A stretch of 64,000 bases of DNA, taken from NCBI GenBank assembly GCA_036346405.1, contig CM070557.1:54380016-54444015 (forward strand). The letters run 5' to 3'. The position numbers were made by a program, and so were the translations under genes. This document shows positions 11,879 through 22,478 of this stretch, piece by piece. The notes under the pieces are model-generated. The model worked only from the letters and a program-made list of their open reading frames with translations, was not told where the DNA came from and made no database searches. Each line of letters opens with the position of its first letter. The first letter of the stretch is position 1. This DNA comes from Phyllostachys edulis (taxonomy: Eukaryota > Streptophyta > Magnoliopsida > Poales > Poaceae).

Positions 11879-12310
11879 CTAATGGCTATGGACCCTCTGT
11901 GCCTGCAATGGCGAGGTGTGTCTCATGCTATCCTTTGCCATTTTTCTTAGACTGTAAAACATCAATAACATGCGACCCACGACCTTACCTTTCTTGCATC
12001 TCTCCTTTGTGAGATGCTTCCTTACCTTGTAATTGCTAGCATTGGCTTCATGGCCAACATTGCTACTAGGCGGCTGTGAGATGTAGTTCTTCCCTAGAAC
12101 ATCATCTTGAGCTTCTGAAACTTGCATGATGTCAATCAATTCAGCATACTTTATGTAGCCGTCTTGACGACAGTTGTGTGCGGATTGCACTATATTTGGG
12201 TGAAAGGTAGAGAGAGTCTTCTTAATCTTCTGCTCATTCGTGATTACTTTACCATAGAATTGAAGACTGGTACAAATTCTGTACAAATTCTAGCCATGCT
12301 AGGCTAGCTC
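11879..12310 (-). pseudogene. C1 gag remnant
   Basis: The reading frame contains YGKVITNEQKIKKTLSTFHP, then YAELIDIMQVSEAQDD, typical of the UBN2-type Copia gag. A basic stretch follows where the CCHC knuckle should be, and there it is degraded. The N-terminal part of gag is not readable. Confidence 0.75.
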
Positions 12311-14053
12311 TTCGAACTCTTGGTTCGTGATGCCAATCATCTACATTTTTATGCAAAGAGTTCGTAAGATTACTGCTGGTAATTTGGGTAAAATGGTTGC
12401 AAAATTCTCATAATGCTATTCGAACTCCCGGTTTGTGATCCCGTATTTTTCTATGTATTTTACTGTTATTTTCAGTGATTAAAAGCAATATAAATAATCA
12501 CAGATAATCAAAACAGTAAATACAACACATAAATTGCATAGAAATTATAATAACAAAGTTGAACATGCTTCAAATACTCAAAATAATTCAAAATTTGAAT
12601 TCCTAAGGCCATTTTTTGCTGGAATATGAATTTTCGTGAATTATGCAATTTCCAGGGGCTAAACCACGAATTTTCAGTTCTAAGAAAACTTTCTATGCAA
12701 TTTTTCAATTTATGAGGGGTTATTATGCAAGAATTTTGTTCCCGAAATATTTGCTTGTAATTTTTAAAACTTCGAGGGTTTATTTGCAAATTTTTAGTTC
12801 AGAGAAAATTTTGCGTAATTTTAGAAAAGTCCAAGGACCTTTTTTTTTTGCAAAAATCTGGGATTTCCTTTTCTCCCTCCCCCTTTTTTTGCTTTTCGGG
12901 CGTGCCTTTTTTTTCTTCTTTTTGACGATTCTTTCTTTGGGCCATTCGGCCCATATCTCGCTTGTCAAGGGGGGGCAGGCGGGGATGCTAGGGTTCCTCG
13001 CCTGTTCTTCAAGATCCGATGTTCTTGGTCTTGCCGCCACTATCAGAGGCACGGCGGTTCGGGAGGGCACGCGGCGCGAGGCTACCGAAGCCGGCGCCTA
13101 TGTGGAGGCGGTGCCTGTCTTGAGGCAGCGCTTCAACATAGGCTCTGGCGGGAAACAAGCGGCGCAGCCAGTGCTTCAAGCGCGGGCATCCGTGAGCAAG
13201 CGGCAGCGGCGCTTCAAGCGTGGGTGGGGCTCCGGCGGTGGCCGTGTTTGCTCCCGACAGCTCATTCGTGTCTGCAGCGGCAGTGGGAGGTGCGGCCAGC
13301 GGGTGGCGCGTTTGTGCGGCCGGTCGGCGCCCGTGGCATCACCGCAAGCGGCTAGCGCGCCCGCGGCGCTTCGAGCCTGATAACGGTGAGATGCACGACG
13401 CCAGCGTGACTTGGCGGCTCGGCTCTCGTCGCGGAGGCGAGGCCGTCCGGGATTCGGCGAGGTCTAGTGGCGCCCATGTGGAGGCGGCGATGGCGGCGGC
13501 GGCGGCGTCGCGGCATGGTCGTCAGGGACCTATGGCGCGAGGTGACGGCGGCGCTTCCAGGCGGTCGCGGCGGCTCTAGGCAGCCAGTGGCCGGCAATGA
13601 CGTAGCTCGGTAGAGGAGGGCCGTGCGGCGTCACTCGGTGGCTCGCCATGTCTGAGCGACCATGCGGCGGCCGTGCATGGTGGCGAGGTGTGCGTCGTAC
13701 TTACGGACCGGCGGCGCTGCTGGTCAGACGGGTCAGCGATCGTTCTCTATCTCTTTCTTGTTCATGTATCGATCTACAGTTCACTGTTCATTATTCATGC
13801 GTCGATCTACAGTGCAATCAACATCTTCTTTTTCATGCAATCTACCGACCAGTTTGGTTGATGATTTCAAGTCGGCTCGCGATAGATTAGAGTGGATTTG
13901 CACCGTAGAAAACAATCTAGAAAGCAACAATTGTGGAATTGAAAGCGATCTAGAAAATACGATTCAATCTACGAGCGTCGTGCTACGGCGGTTACCTTTC
14001 GATCCGAATAGAGTAGGCCTAGAGGTAGGCCGAAGTCGATCGTGCTAATAACG
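12311..14053 (-). other. C1 leader: AT-rich part plus GC-rich part
   Basis: Between gag and the 5' LTR lie an AT-rich section (12480-12990) with recurring AATTTTT/GAATTTT words and a GC-rich section (13000-13740) without a recognised protein. A very similar arrangement follows the 5' LTR of C2 (GC-rich 42240-42860, then AT-rich 42890-43170). The leader is therefore a shared family feature, not random DNA. A primer-binding site should sit at about 14033-14053, directly inside the LTR; it reads CGTTATTAGCACGATCG on the minus strand. Confidence 0.5.
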
Positions 14054-14325
14054 TGTTGATGAACCGTCGCTGACGAGTCCAGTCCGAATGATTACCTCGT
14101 AGTCAAGTGTAGAATCGGTTAGAACAATGCAAGAACATAAGTATAGAATAGTAGATTGAACACAAAAATATAGGAGGACTTCTTGTTTCTCTTTATTGCT
14201 CTTTTCATGATCAGCTTTTTACAATGACTAACACCCCCTAGTTATAGTCTAGAGTCTTTGCTAGGGTTTGAATGAGACACACACACATGGGCCGACTGCT
14301 GTGCCAAGCCTATGGTTTCTCAACA
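14054..14325 (-). repeat. C1 5' LTR
   Basis: It starts TGTTGATGAACC and ends TTTCTCAACA on the plus strand, with the same 272-bp length as its partner at 7440-7711. It is followed by the TSD half CTATG. Confidence 0.9.
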
Positions 14326-14330
14326 CTATG

Positions 14331-15492
14331 ATTGTAGCGCATATTTTTTGGGAAAAAAATATCTATAGAGGAGGGCCTGACCTCCTCTTCCACTCATTAA
14401 CCCTCTAAATCCAACGGCCCCGAGGAGGGCCATCCACCGTTTACCTCTCCCATGCATCCAACGGCCTCAGGGGAGGGTCTTAGAGAAATTCCTTCTAATT
14501 TTTTGTGCGGAGTTGAGAGTATTGTAGTTACATTGTAGTAATAGATCTGAACTGTGCATTTTTTTTTAATCCAACGGATGAGATCGACATCAAGGCGCGG
14601 ATGGAAGGGGCCCTTCCGAAGGGGGTGTCGCCGCCCGCCGCCCGCCACCCGCCGCCCACAAGGAAAAATAATGGATGCCGCCGACGACAAGGTGAATAGG
14701 CGCAGTGGTAAACGGAAGGCGAGTCGGCGACCCACCCCTGACAGGCTTTCCCTCTCACTCCTCCTGAGCCTGAGGTACACGTTTCGGAGCGAGAACCTAC
14801 CTCAGAAGCAGGGAATCCAAGTGCTACAAGAACAAACATACAATCGACAAGCTAGACCCAAGCTCAGAGAATTGATCGACGACTATTCTTCCGTCCCGAT
14901 GAGATAGCTGGAACATGACAATCTGAAAAGGCAGGACAGATTTCAAATTTCCGGGAACTTCTTCAGAGAGGAAGATAGTAGAACTGTAGAAGGTGGTAGT
15001 AGTGGCACTGCTGCTCACAATAATGAACGAAATTAGGTGCCACTGACTGGAACGAACCATCCTCAATTTTCCAGACCTGCCAACAGAGACGCAGCATGCA
15101 ATCAAAACTCAAAAGGCAGCACTAGGATCTTGCAGCTGAAACATCCAGTCACGGAATTAGACAATACACCATTAGGTTTTACATTAGGTATGCCACAACC
15201 AATCCAACCACAACCACGAGCGCATGCACACCAAATATTAAATTAGACAACCATCGTCGTTGCTTGCCGTACAGAGACCCAACCACAACCACAACCACAA
15301 GCGCATGCACACCATCAGGAATAAAAACGAAAGAAGAAATAAAAACAGGCGCCAAATCGCGGAAACAGGAAAAACAAATCAGCAGTTCAATCGACCAGTC
15401 CCATCAACGAAGAAGAAACTCCTAAAAACACTTCTAAAGACGGCGACGGGGATGAATGAAGAAGAATGCAGGCTATGTCCATCATCAGGTTG
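14331..15492. other. Intergenic region and probable 3' UTR of the DUF4057 gene
   Basis: From 14340 to 14880 lies unassigned sequence with a GC-rich core. From about 14880 to 15492 the sequence is the likely 3' untranslated and downstream region of the minus-strand DUF4057 gene. It includes two copies of a CCACAACCAC..GCGCATGCACACCA word (about 15210 and 15290). No protein was recognised. Confidence 0.35.
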
Positions 15493-18400
15493 TCAAACCA
15501 GCGCGATGCTGCTCTCGCCGCCAGGCGGCTTGCGGATTCCACCTAGGTAGTCCCGGGACGGGGCCTCCCCGTCCGCGAAGATGTCGCTGCCGGTCATTTC
15601 CTTCAGCTTCGCCGTGCTCAGATGCTTCTCCGCTGTCCCGAAGGTCGCCTCTCCTTTGAAGATGTCGTTGCCGGTCAGGTCGGTGAACTTCTTCGTGGGG
15701 ATCTTCTTTGCGGTTTTCACCACGCTGTCGGTGTCAGTCTCTCCAAAAGTGAAGTTGCTTACCTGTTGAAAACTAACGACAGCAAACAGTAAGTACCATT
15801 ACTGTTAGATGTATATTAGGCATGATTGCTTGTGATCAATCATGATCGGTTGTAATCCGATAAATATCTTTTTTTTTGACGTAAATATCTTTTGTATAGG
15901 GCAAGTGTTTAATTGCGGATGCTTTCCTTGTTACAATTGATGTACTCTACATATATTGATCAATGGAATGCCATCCTTTGTGTGGACCTTTCAATTACAA
16001 GTTGTAAAGATGAGGAATGTACCAGTTGTGTTCAGAGATCAGAACATGCGCGATTCCCCCCGGCGTTTTTGAGGTTGAGCCGTTCTCTGAGTTGCGAGGC
16101 CTGGGATCTTCTGGAGGAGCAAAAATGTCGTGGCCGCTGAGCTCCTTGGATTTTGCATTGGATATCTGCTTCTTCATCTTACTATCGTCCTCGCTCTGAA
16201 GGGTACCACTTAGCTCGCGCTGTTTTGCCACCTCAGCTATCGAAGTTGGTTTTTTTGGAGGAAGGCTTTCTTCCTCGGTAAATGAGATGTGACTTACGGT
16301 ACTAATTGCCTGTAGTTTGAAAAAAAAATCAGATTTGATTTGTATCAGATCATGAAGCAGGATTAGTTTAATACAGAAAAGTCTAATATCAAGTCAAATG
16401 CTATTCGTCCTTTCACTTTGAACAATACCAAGCACACTATTGATCAGCATCTTACTAGGGTACGTATGCTGCAAAATAATGCATAACACCAGAGATGCCA
16501 AATTTAGAGTTATTGAGCAGTCTCTGTAAAAAATGTTCAGTAACAGTGTACATTACCACTAGTTAATTATGCAGTAATAATTATGAAACCATTTGAGCTG
16601 CTTTAGAAATTTCATTAAGCGCTACATCTATATTGTTATATTGTATGTTGTGAGAGAACAAGAAATATCCAAGAGTACCTTACTACCTTATTAAACTTTG
16701 ATACCCCTTCTTATGCGCAGTAGCCCCTAGATCGGATCAAAGTCATCAAACTTTGTGAGATACGATACGAGTGTACATGGTATAAAAAACGAAGTAGATG
16801 AATCTCGTAGAGAGAATCAAAATAAAGATGCCGAAACAACCACAACGAGAGAGAGATTTAGCGAAGCCGGCTACAAACTCCTTAAGCACAACCTCAAAAG
16901 AGTAGAAGAAATTGTCGCTCTCACAAGCCTCTCGAACCTTTTAGAATCCTTGTTCTATACAAAAATCTAGTACTAAAAAATAATCTAGTCTCTAATCCTC
17001 TCACGCGTCCTCTGCTTTGCATGAGTTCCTTTTACTTGGCTTGCTTCTTGGGTTCCTATGACCACCCCTCGTGGGTTTATATAGTCTCCTAGTTCTCTTT
17101 GAAAGTAAAATATGAATCCTAATGTAAAGAGAAGCATGAACCTAATCCTATTAGGGTACATATATATAGGAATTTATGCAGCACAACTCTCCAAGTCCTA
17201 AAGGAATATGATATAAGTCACCATATCTCAACATACCTAAATCCTATAGTCTATCAAACAAAGTTCTTGAAAATTGAGGCTCAGTTTAATAGTTCAATCA
17301 ACAGGTCCAGTTTTATTACAAGGAAAGGTCACCAACCAATGTGTATACATATTAATAATGCTAGCCAAACCCTTCCCACTAGATTCATCCCAACAACTTC
17401 CGACTATTGGAGTTAACAAGTTTGATTTTAGCAATCAGCAGCTAATATCAATGGCGTTCCAAATGTACTAATAATCTAATATTTGCAAAGACGAATATTA
17501 AGCAAGTGCTTTCTCTCAATCATTTAGCACAACATCTGGGGAAGAAAAACTTTTAACAATTTAGTACTCCCGCAAATACTACTTAAGAGTAACATTGAGA
17601 TAGAATGCAAGTCATTGTACAGATTCCATTTTTAGGGTTTTTTCTCTCACAGAGCAGCACCTGATAATTCTTTGAAGCTGTTCTGATGGGTGTCACAGAA
17701 GCATTGCCGGATTCATCTTCCTCAAGCACGCCTCCAGCTGCAAATATGCCACTTCCTGTCATCTCCTTCCACTTGGGAGCTGAGCATGGTTTCCTGGAAA
17801 AAAATAACAGCTTATTTAGTGCACTGCAGCATGTAAATCAGTAAATAACAGAGAAGTTAACCTGCCTTTGAGTAAATTACTTGTTTAATATCTAAAGAAC
17901 CAAGAAAACTAAGATGATTTGCAAAACTTGTCGACCTACACACAAATCAAGAGTCTTGTCATCAACACAAATACAAAAGGAGTATTCCTAAGTCCTAGCC
18001 AGGAAAATGTAATAAAATAGTGCAAGAGGTCCTCCAGAAAAAAAAATGCAACGGTGACACTGAAGACTACAGTCATATCGCAAGATTCCATATATCGAAA
18101 TGTGTGAGATCACAGTTACACGAACTATCCAAACCACGAGACACTGCAATCTAGTGGATCTTTTGCACGGAGCCTATATATATATGGAACAGAAGTAAAA
18201 CTCGCCGCACATATCCTACAAAGCAACTGAAAACTCAAATCCGGCGAATTTCCCTAGATGGCATCGTCAAAGATCAACGAAAACACCCTAACAATCTAAT
18301 GTTTCCGCATGGTGGAACCGTAAAACTCGAGAGATCCAACTGCAAATCAGCAAATGTCAAAATCTCCGCGCGAAACAAGAACAGAACACCAAATCTCTCC

Positions 18401-18757
18401 ACTCCCAAACAAGGACAAAAGAAACCAACAAACACCCGCCTAAACGCTCCCAGCCTCACCTCTTGTTGAGGCCCTCAGCCTCCTCCTCCGTCACCTGCCC
18501 GCCGAACACCACCTTGCTGATCGCCTCCGACGGCTGCACGCACCAAAAACCAAGAAAGGCAAACCTTGAGCGACGAAACAAACCAATCCCTTCCCCGACA
18601 GTGGCAAAGGAAGCTATTCCCGTCACGTCACCTGGTGCGGCCGGCGGTTGAGCGGAGGCGTGGCCCCGCCGGCCGGCTCCTGTGGCGCCCCCTCCGGCCA
18701 CGTCAGCAGGTCCGCCGTGGACGTGTGGGACTTCCTGACCGGCGCCGGCCTCTCCAT
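15493..18757 (-). CDS. DUF4057-family protein (5 exons, 288 aa)
   Basis: Plant protein of unknown function. Minus-strand exons are 18632-18757, 18460-18533, 17661-17793, 16046-16309 and 15493-15762; phases join. It starts MERPAPVRKSHTSTADLLTW and ends RKPPGGESSIALV, both hallmarks of the family. Four copies of a [ML/LS/LT]-[ST]-G-x-x-IF motif are present: MTGSGIF, LSGHDIF, LTGNDIF and MTGSDIF. They alternate with FGG/FTEE/FGE blocks (VVFGGQVTEEE, ISFTEEES, FTFGETD). There are no membrane segments or known catalytic motifs, and it is mostly polar and probably disordered. The donor of exon 4 is my least certain call: CAT|GTTCTG at 16046/16045 keeps the frame and restores the family pattern PGG..SNF.FGE. 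The gene appears intact. Intron 3 (1351 bp) may contain an unclassified insertion around 16690-17255. Confidence 0.9.
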
Positions 18758-18850
18758 CTCCCTCCCCGTCTCTCTCTCTCTCTCTAAAGGCTTCTCTCTC
18801 TAGCTAGCTCGTCGCTGGGGAGTTTCCCTCTCTATAAAGGCGAGGAGGTG
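18758..18850 (-). promoter_or_regulatory. 5' UTR / core promoter of the DUF4057 gene with CT repeat
   Basis: Directly upstream of the start codon lies a CT microsatellite (about 18769-18786 on the plus strand, hence GA on the coding strand), then TCTAGCTAGCTCG. Polypyrimidine/GA tracts at transcription starts are common in grass genes. No TATA box in minus orientation was found. Confidence 0.35.
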
Positions 18851-19639
18851 GTGTGGTGAGGTGGAAGAGTGGAGTGCAGTCGAATCGAAGGAAGGTGAGG
18901 GGTCGCTGTGCGCCTGTGCAGTGTTTACCCGCGCCCACCAGCACACACCCCCCCCACCCGGCCGAGTAGATGACAGGTGGGGCCAGCCGTCGGTGCTGAC
19001 GCGTGGGCCCGCGCCGCAGGGGTTGACCGCGTTTGCCGCTCGCCCGAAACGGCCGTACTGTCCGTTACCGTTGTCGGCTTTCTCGCGCGCTCTCTCTGGT
19101 TTGTCTGGAGAGGTACGGAGTATATGGCTGCTGTCACTTGTCGATGGGAATGTTCTAGTATAATCTAGAACGTACTGTATTGGCACTGCTGCACCTCGAT
19201 GTCATAACCGTCGGATATGGAAATTTCTAGAGTACTTAAAATATCGTACTCTGAGTCCAGCGGCGACCAGTGAGAGCGCGTCGGAGCGCGTAGCTTTTGA
19301 CCTGAGCTACTGTGAAGAATGCTTTGTTAAAATAATCTCACGGAGTGGAAACAAAAATGATAAGATTATTTAGATAAGTGTTTACGGCTAGAGAATGTAG
19401 CACTAAACAGTACGGGGAAATAATCATATATGACATGTGTCATGTGCATGTGACTTAGAACGCATAGTCGGGTGTACTACCATACGTTAAAAGGTCGAGG
19501 ATTGCAGCAGCTGTTCCTACGGAATGGGAGCAGTTTGGAGCCATGGCCGGGTGCGCTATCAGATCGGACATGCTAATGGCTTTCTCAAGTGACAATTTCA
19601 GGCTTCCGGCCTGATTTGATTTTAAGAGTAATGTGGGCG
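18851..19639. other. Unassigned intergenic region
   Basis: GC-rich up to about 19100, a probable distal promoter of the DUF4057 gene, then of mixed composition. No reading frame is recognised on either strand and no terminal repeats were seen. Confidence 0.3.
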
Positions 19640-20834
19640 ATATATTAGTCAGACTGTTCAGGCAATTTGCCTGTTACAAAACCTACAGTAGCAGCTGGGA
19701 CAGAAGTTTCCCAACACCAGGGAGCATCATCACCAATGTCGTAGCTTAGTTTAGCCAAGGCATGAGCTGCAGAATAACAAGTTCTTGGGCAAAAGCGGAT
19801 ATCACAGCTATTAAAACACGTACCTAACAGCAGTTTAAATTAAAACACGTACCTAACAGCAGTTTAACCTCCTCAATTACAACTTACGAAACTGAGGTAT
19901 CCTGGACCGTGTTCTTCACAGCATGTACTAGGAGCTGGGCATCCGTCGTCTCAGCAACCAGATTGCCAGCGCCAAGACCCGACGCAAGATAAAAAAGGCT
20001 CGGAGAGCGCGCGAAGTTCAGCAGAAAGCATCATCAATGAAGCTACCCGTGCTATCCCGGATCACAACTCCCCATCCTCCATGGTGCTTCCCTTCTGAAA
20101 AAGCAACTCCATCAATATTAGCTTTCAGAACTCCGGCACTCGGCGGCTCCCAGCGAGAACTCGTACACACTTTAACTTCATTTGAAGCTCTAAAAATTTC
20201 GGCATATTCTGCATTGAAACACCTCACTCGATGACAGATGTTGTCCACCGAGTGCTTCGGATCTCCTTCTCGAACTCTGTTTCTATTTTCCAACAACAGC
20301 CACCAAAGCACCACTATTGTCAACTGTTGGTTTTCATTAGAGCACCAGAGTTCTCGGAGCACCGCATTCGCCGACGGGCACTCTTGTAATTTAAGCCTGC
20401 ACTCCTCTATTTGCGACTCCTGCCAGCACCGCTTTACTTCAGAACATTTCAAGAAGACATGGCTTCCATCGTCCACAATCCTGTGACAGATCAAGCATTT
20501 GGGATCGTTCACCCTGACGCCCCTTTTGATAATATTTGCACGCAAAGGCAGACTATTATGAACCAATCGACACAATAACATCTTGATCTTATTTGGGCAT
20601 CTCAAAGACCAGATATTCAGCCATGCCTTGTCTCCTTTAGCACAGATCGAGTTCACTGGATTAGCACCCGTGCCAGCATCACGGCCATTGTACCGGGCCT
20701 GTTCTTCCATATGGAGCTTGCATACCGATTTTCACCTGAGAAGATCCCTTTTGAATCAAAATGCCATGCTATAAAATCATCCATACCGTCCCTAAGTGGA
20801 ATTGACACAACAACCTGAGCATCCACCTCGCCAA
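19640..20834 (-). mobile_element. L1-type LINE 3' fragment (zf-RVT and RNase H)
   Basis: The minus strand reads, from 20834 downward, VVSIPLRDGMDDFIAWHFDSKGIF.., then WSLRCPNKIKMLLCRLVHN.LP and CLICHRIVDDGSHVFLKC..VKRCW, the zf-RVT zinc-binding block that follows plant LINE reverse transcriptases. It continues into an RNase H-like end (KANIDGVAFSEGKHHGGWGVVIRD). The open frame 20018-20710 is 230 aa. Endonuclease and RT are missing, so this is a 5'-truncated copy, as usual for LINEs. The exact 3' end is uncertain because no clear poly-A was seen. Confidence 0.85.
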
Positions 20835-21635
20835 AAGGTTGTTGTACCGTGGAATTTGGGAAAAATTCTGTGTTATCCTACAGGACACCCCACTCTTTAT
20901 TTATAGTCTCAAGATACAATATGAAACTAACTTCAACACTCCCTCTCAAGATGGACATAAGATATCGATCATGTCTATCTTGTTACATATTGTAGAACAC
21001 GATCATGTCTATCTTGTTACATATTGTAGAACACTCGTTAGGACCTAACCCTTTAGTGAAACAGTCAGCCAACTGTTTGCTAGACTTGACATACTCTAAC
21101 TTTAGTATCATACCATCGAGCTTCTCCTTGATGAAGAACCTATCAATGTCAACGTGCTTGGTATGATCATGCTGTACTGGATTGTTATCAATGTTGATTG
21201 CAGATTTATTGTCACAATGCAACACCAAGAGATTATTCCTCCATACCCGAAGCTCAGACAATAAACCCTTTATCCATATCATTTCACTCACACTCAATGC
21301 CATTGCTTTGTACTCTGTATCTGCAGTAAACCGAGACACAACGACCTGCTTCTTGCTTCTCCATGACACAAGGTTACCTCCCACAAAGATGCAATATCCA
21401 GAGGTAGACCTCCTATCATCCACACTGCTCGCCTAATTAGCATCGCAATACCCTTTCACATTTAGATGTTGATTCTTTCTGAACCAAAGGCCTTTTTCAG
21501 GGCTACTTTTCAAATACAGCAGGATTCGATACACAACATCTATATGTCCTGTTCTAGGATCATGCATATATTGACTAATCACACTATCTGTATATAAAAT
21601 ATCAGGTCTTGTATGACACAAATAGATGAGACGCC
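20835..21635 (-). mobile_element. Copia fragment: RNase H end plus short LTR piece
   Basis: The minus strand from 21635 to 20983 encodes RLIYLCHTRPDILYT.., PRTGHIDVVYRILLYLKSSP, DDRRSTSGYCIFVGGNLVSW, SRFTADTEYKAMA and DNKSAINIDNNPVQHDHTKH, all Copia RT-thumb and RNase H motifs. A stop separates 21433 from 21423. A purine tract (CTTGAGAGGGAG on the minus strand, about 20939-20950) and a likely LTR beginning TGTTGAAG follow at about 20938 downward. The 5' part is absent: Gypsy element G1 interrupts it at 21636. Confidence 0.82.
20967..21034. repeat. Exact 34-bp tandem duplication
   Basis: Two identical adjacent 34-bp units begin GATCATGTCTATC at 20967 and 21001. They lie in the 3' noncoding part of the Copia fragment. 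Identity suggests a recent slippage event. Confidence 0.95.
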
Positions 21636-22428
21636 TGACGAGGATATAACAATCCTCATTTAATTATTTATCTGTAATACATATTATGGATAATAATGAC
21701 GTCATATAATTATTGAGTATACCCCTTAATATACTCAAGGGAGAAGCTGGAGGTCGTAAGTTCTTCTACGACCACCCTATAGTCGTAAGTCCTTCTACGG
21801 CTACCCCATGGTCGTAAGCTTTTCTACGACTATGCCTTGATCGTAAGCTCTCCTACGATCAGTATATGGTCGTAAGCCCTTCTACGACCACTACCTGGTT
21901 GTAAACTCTTCTACGACCAGCCCCTAGTTGACGGGGCTTACAGACATGTGGGCCTAGTTGACCAGAGAATCTTCCGCACAGTATCTAAAGATATGGGCAG
22001 TAAACTACGCTGTCATTCTCTGGAATAATGGCATGATTTAACCCCCTGTTATGGTGATAACTGCGTCGCGGCGTGGGAACGTTACTACTCCCACAATAAT
22101 CTTCAGTAACGGCTCTATTATCTGAAGCATTAAGGCGCCCTTTAGACTGGAGGAACAGCAGCACGCTCCAAGTACTGTATAAAAGGCAGAATCATCAGGA
22201 GGATTAGAGAGGAATCAGGAGCACAAGACGCCCCATTCTAGTCTTTCTCTTAATCTTGTAATCCAGCATACTCAATACATATATACAGGAGTAGGGTTGT
22301 TATTCTCCCTGGGAGAAGGCCCGAACCTATATAAAAATCCCTGTGTCGCCTCTCTCTGTGTGATTTGAGCCTAGGGGAACCCCCGAATCAAATAATCTTT
22401 ACGTAAGTTTGGTTCTAAAACACCGACA
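21636..22428 (+). repeat. G1 5' LTR (793 bp)
   Basis: It begins TGACGAGGATATAAC, exactly where Copia homology stops, and ends AACACCGACA. Just after it comes TTGTCGCCGATCGTGGGGATC-like sequence (22429-22449), a diverged form of the TGGCGCCGnnnGTGGGGA block next to many Gypsy LTRs. A TATA box, TATAAAAG, is at about 22178. The upstream half holds the 29-bp-period hairpin array. Without a 3' partner the start coordinate is inferred. Confidence 0.75.
21752..21918 (+). repeat. Six hairpins at exact 29-bp period in the G1 LTR
   Basis: Units start at 21752, 21781, 21810, 21839, 21868 and 21897. Each is a 22-nt inverted repeat: a 7-bp stem (typically GGTCGTA...TACGACC) around an 8-nt loop (AGNNNTTC-like), then a 7-nt spacer. 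Stem variants keep pairing: unit 4 is GATCGTA/TACGATC, a compensatory double change, while units 2, 3 and 6 each have a plus-strand G.U wobble. The array lies upstream of the LTR TATA box, so in the U3 part. A similar single unit with one mismatch is at 27283-27304. Confidence 0.93.
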
Positions 22429-22478
22429 GTTGTCGCCGATCGTGGGGATCTTCGAGTCACCAGCTTTCTTTGCTCTTT

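Larger units (their letters stand above)
7440..14325 (-). mobile_element. C1: complete but decayed Ty1/Copia retrotransposon
   Basis: Two 272-bp LTRs (7440-7711 and 14054-14325) flank an internal region whose coding remnants read on the minus strand in Copia order: gag, protease/pre-integrase, integrase, reverse transcriptase, RNase H. Flanks CTATC (7435-7439) and CTATG (14326-14330) form a 5-bp TSD with one mismatch. By eye the LTRs differ at roughly 35-40 of 272 positions, so the insertion is old, of the order of several million years at usual grass rates. Every domain carries stops or frameshifts. The 1.7 kb between the 5' LTR and gag is an unusually long leader with a GC-rich part. Confidence 0.92.

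Noticed and set aside
12643..13380. 245-codon open frame in the C1 leader
   Set aside because: It crosses from AT-rich noncoding repeats into GC-rich DNA, has no recognisable domain, and is matched by frames on the other strand. Treated as leader sequence.
21752..21918. Possible CRISPR array (regular short palindromic repeats)
   Set aside because: The 7-nt spacers are far too short, the context is a plant LTR and there are no cas genes. The regular 29-bp spacing is real but is better read as a tandem hairpin array.
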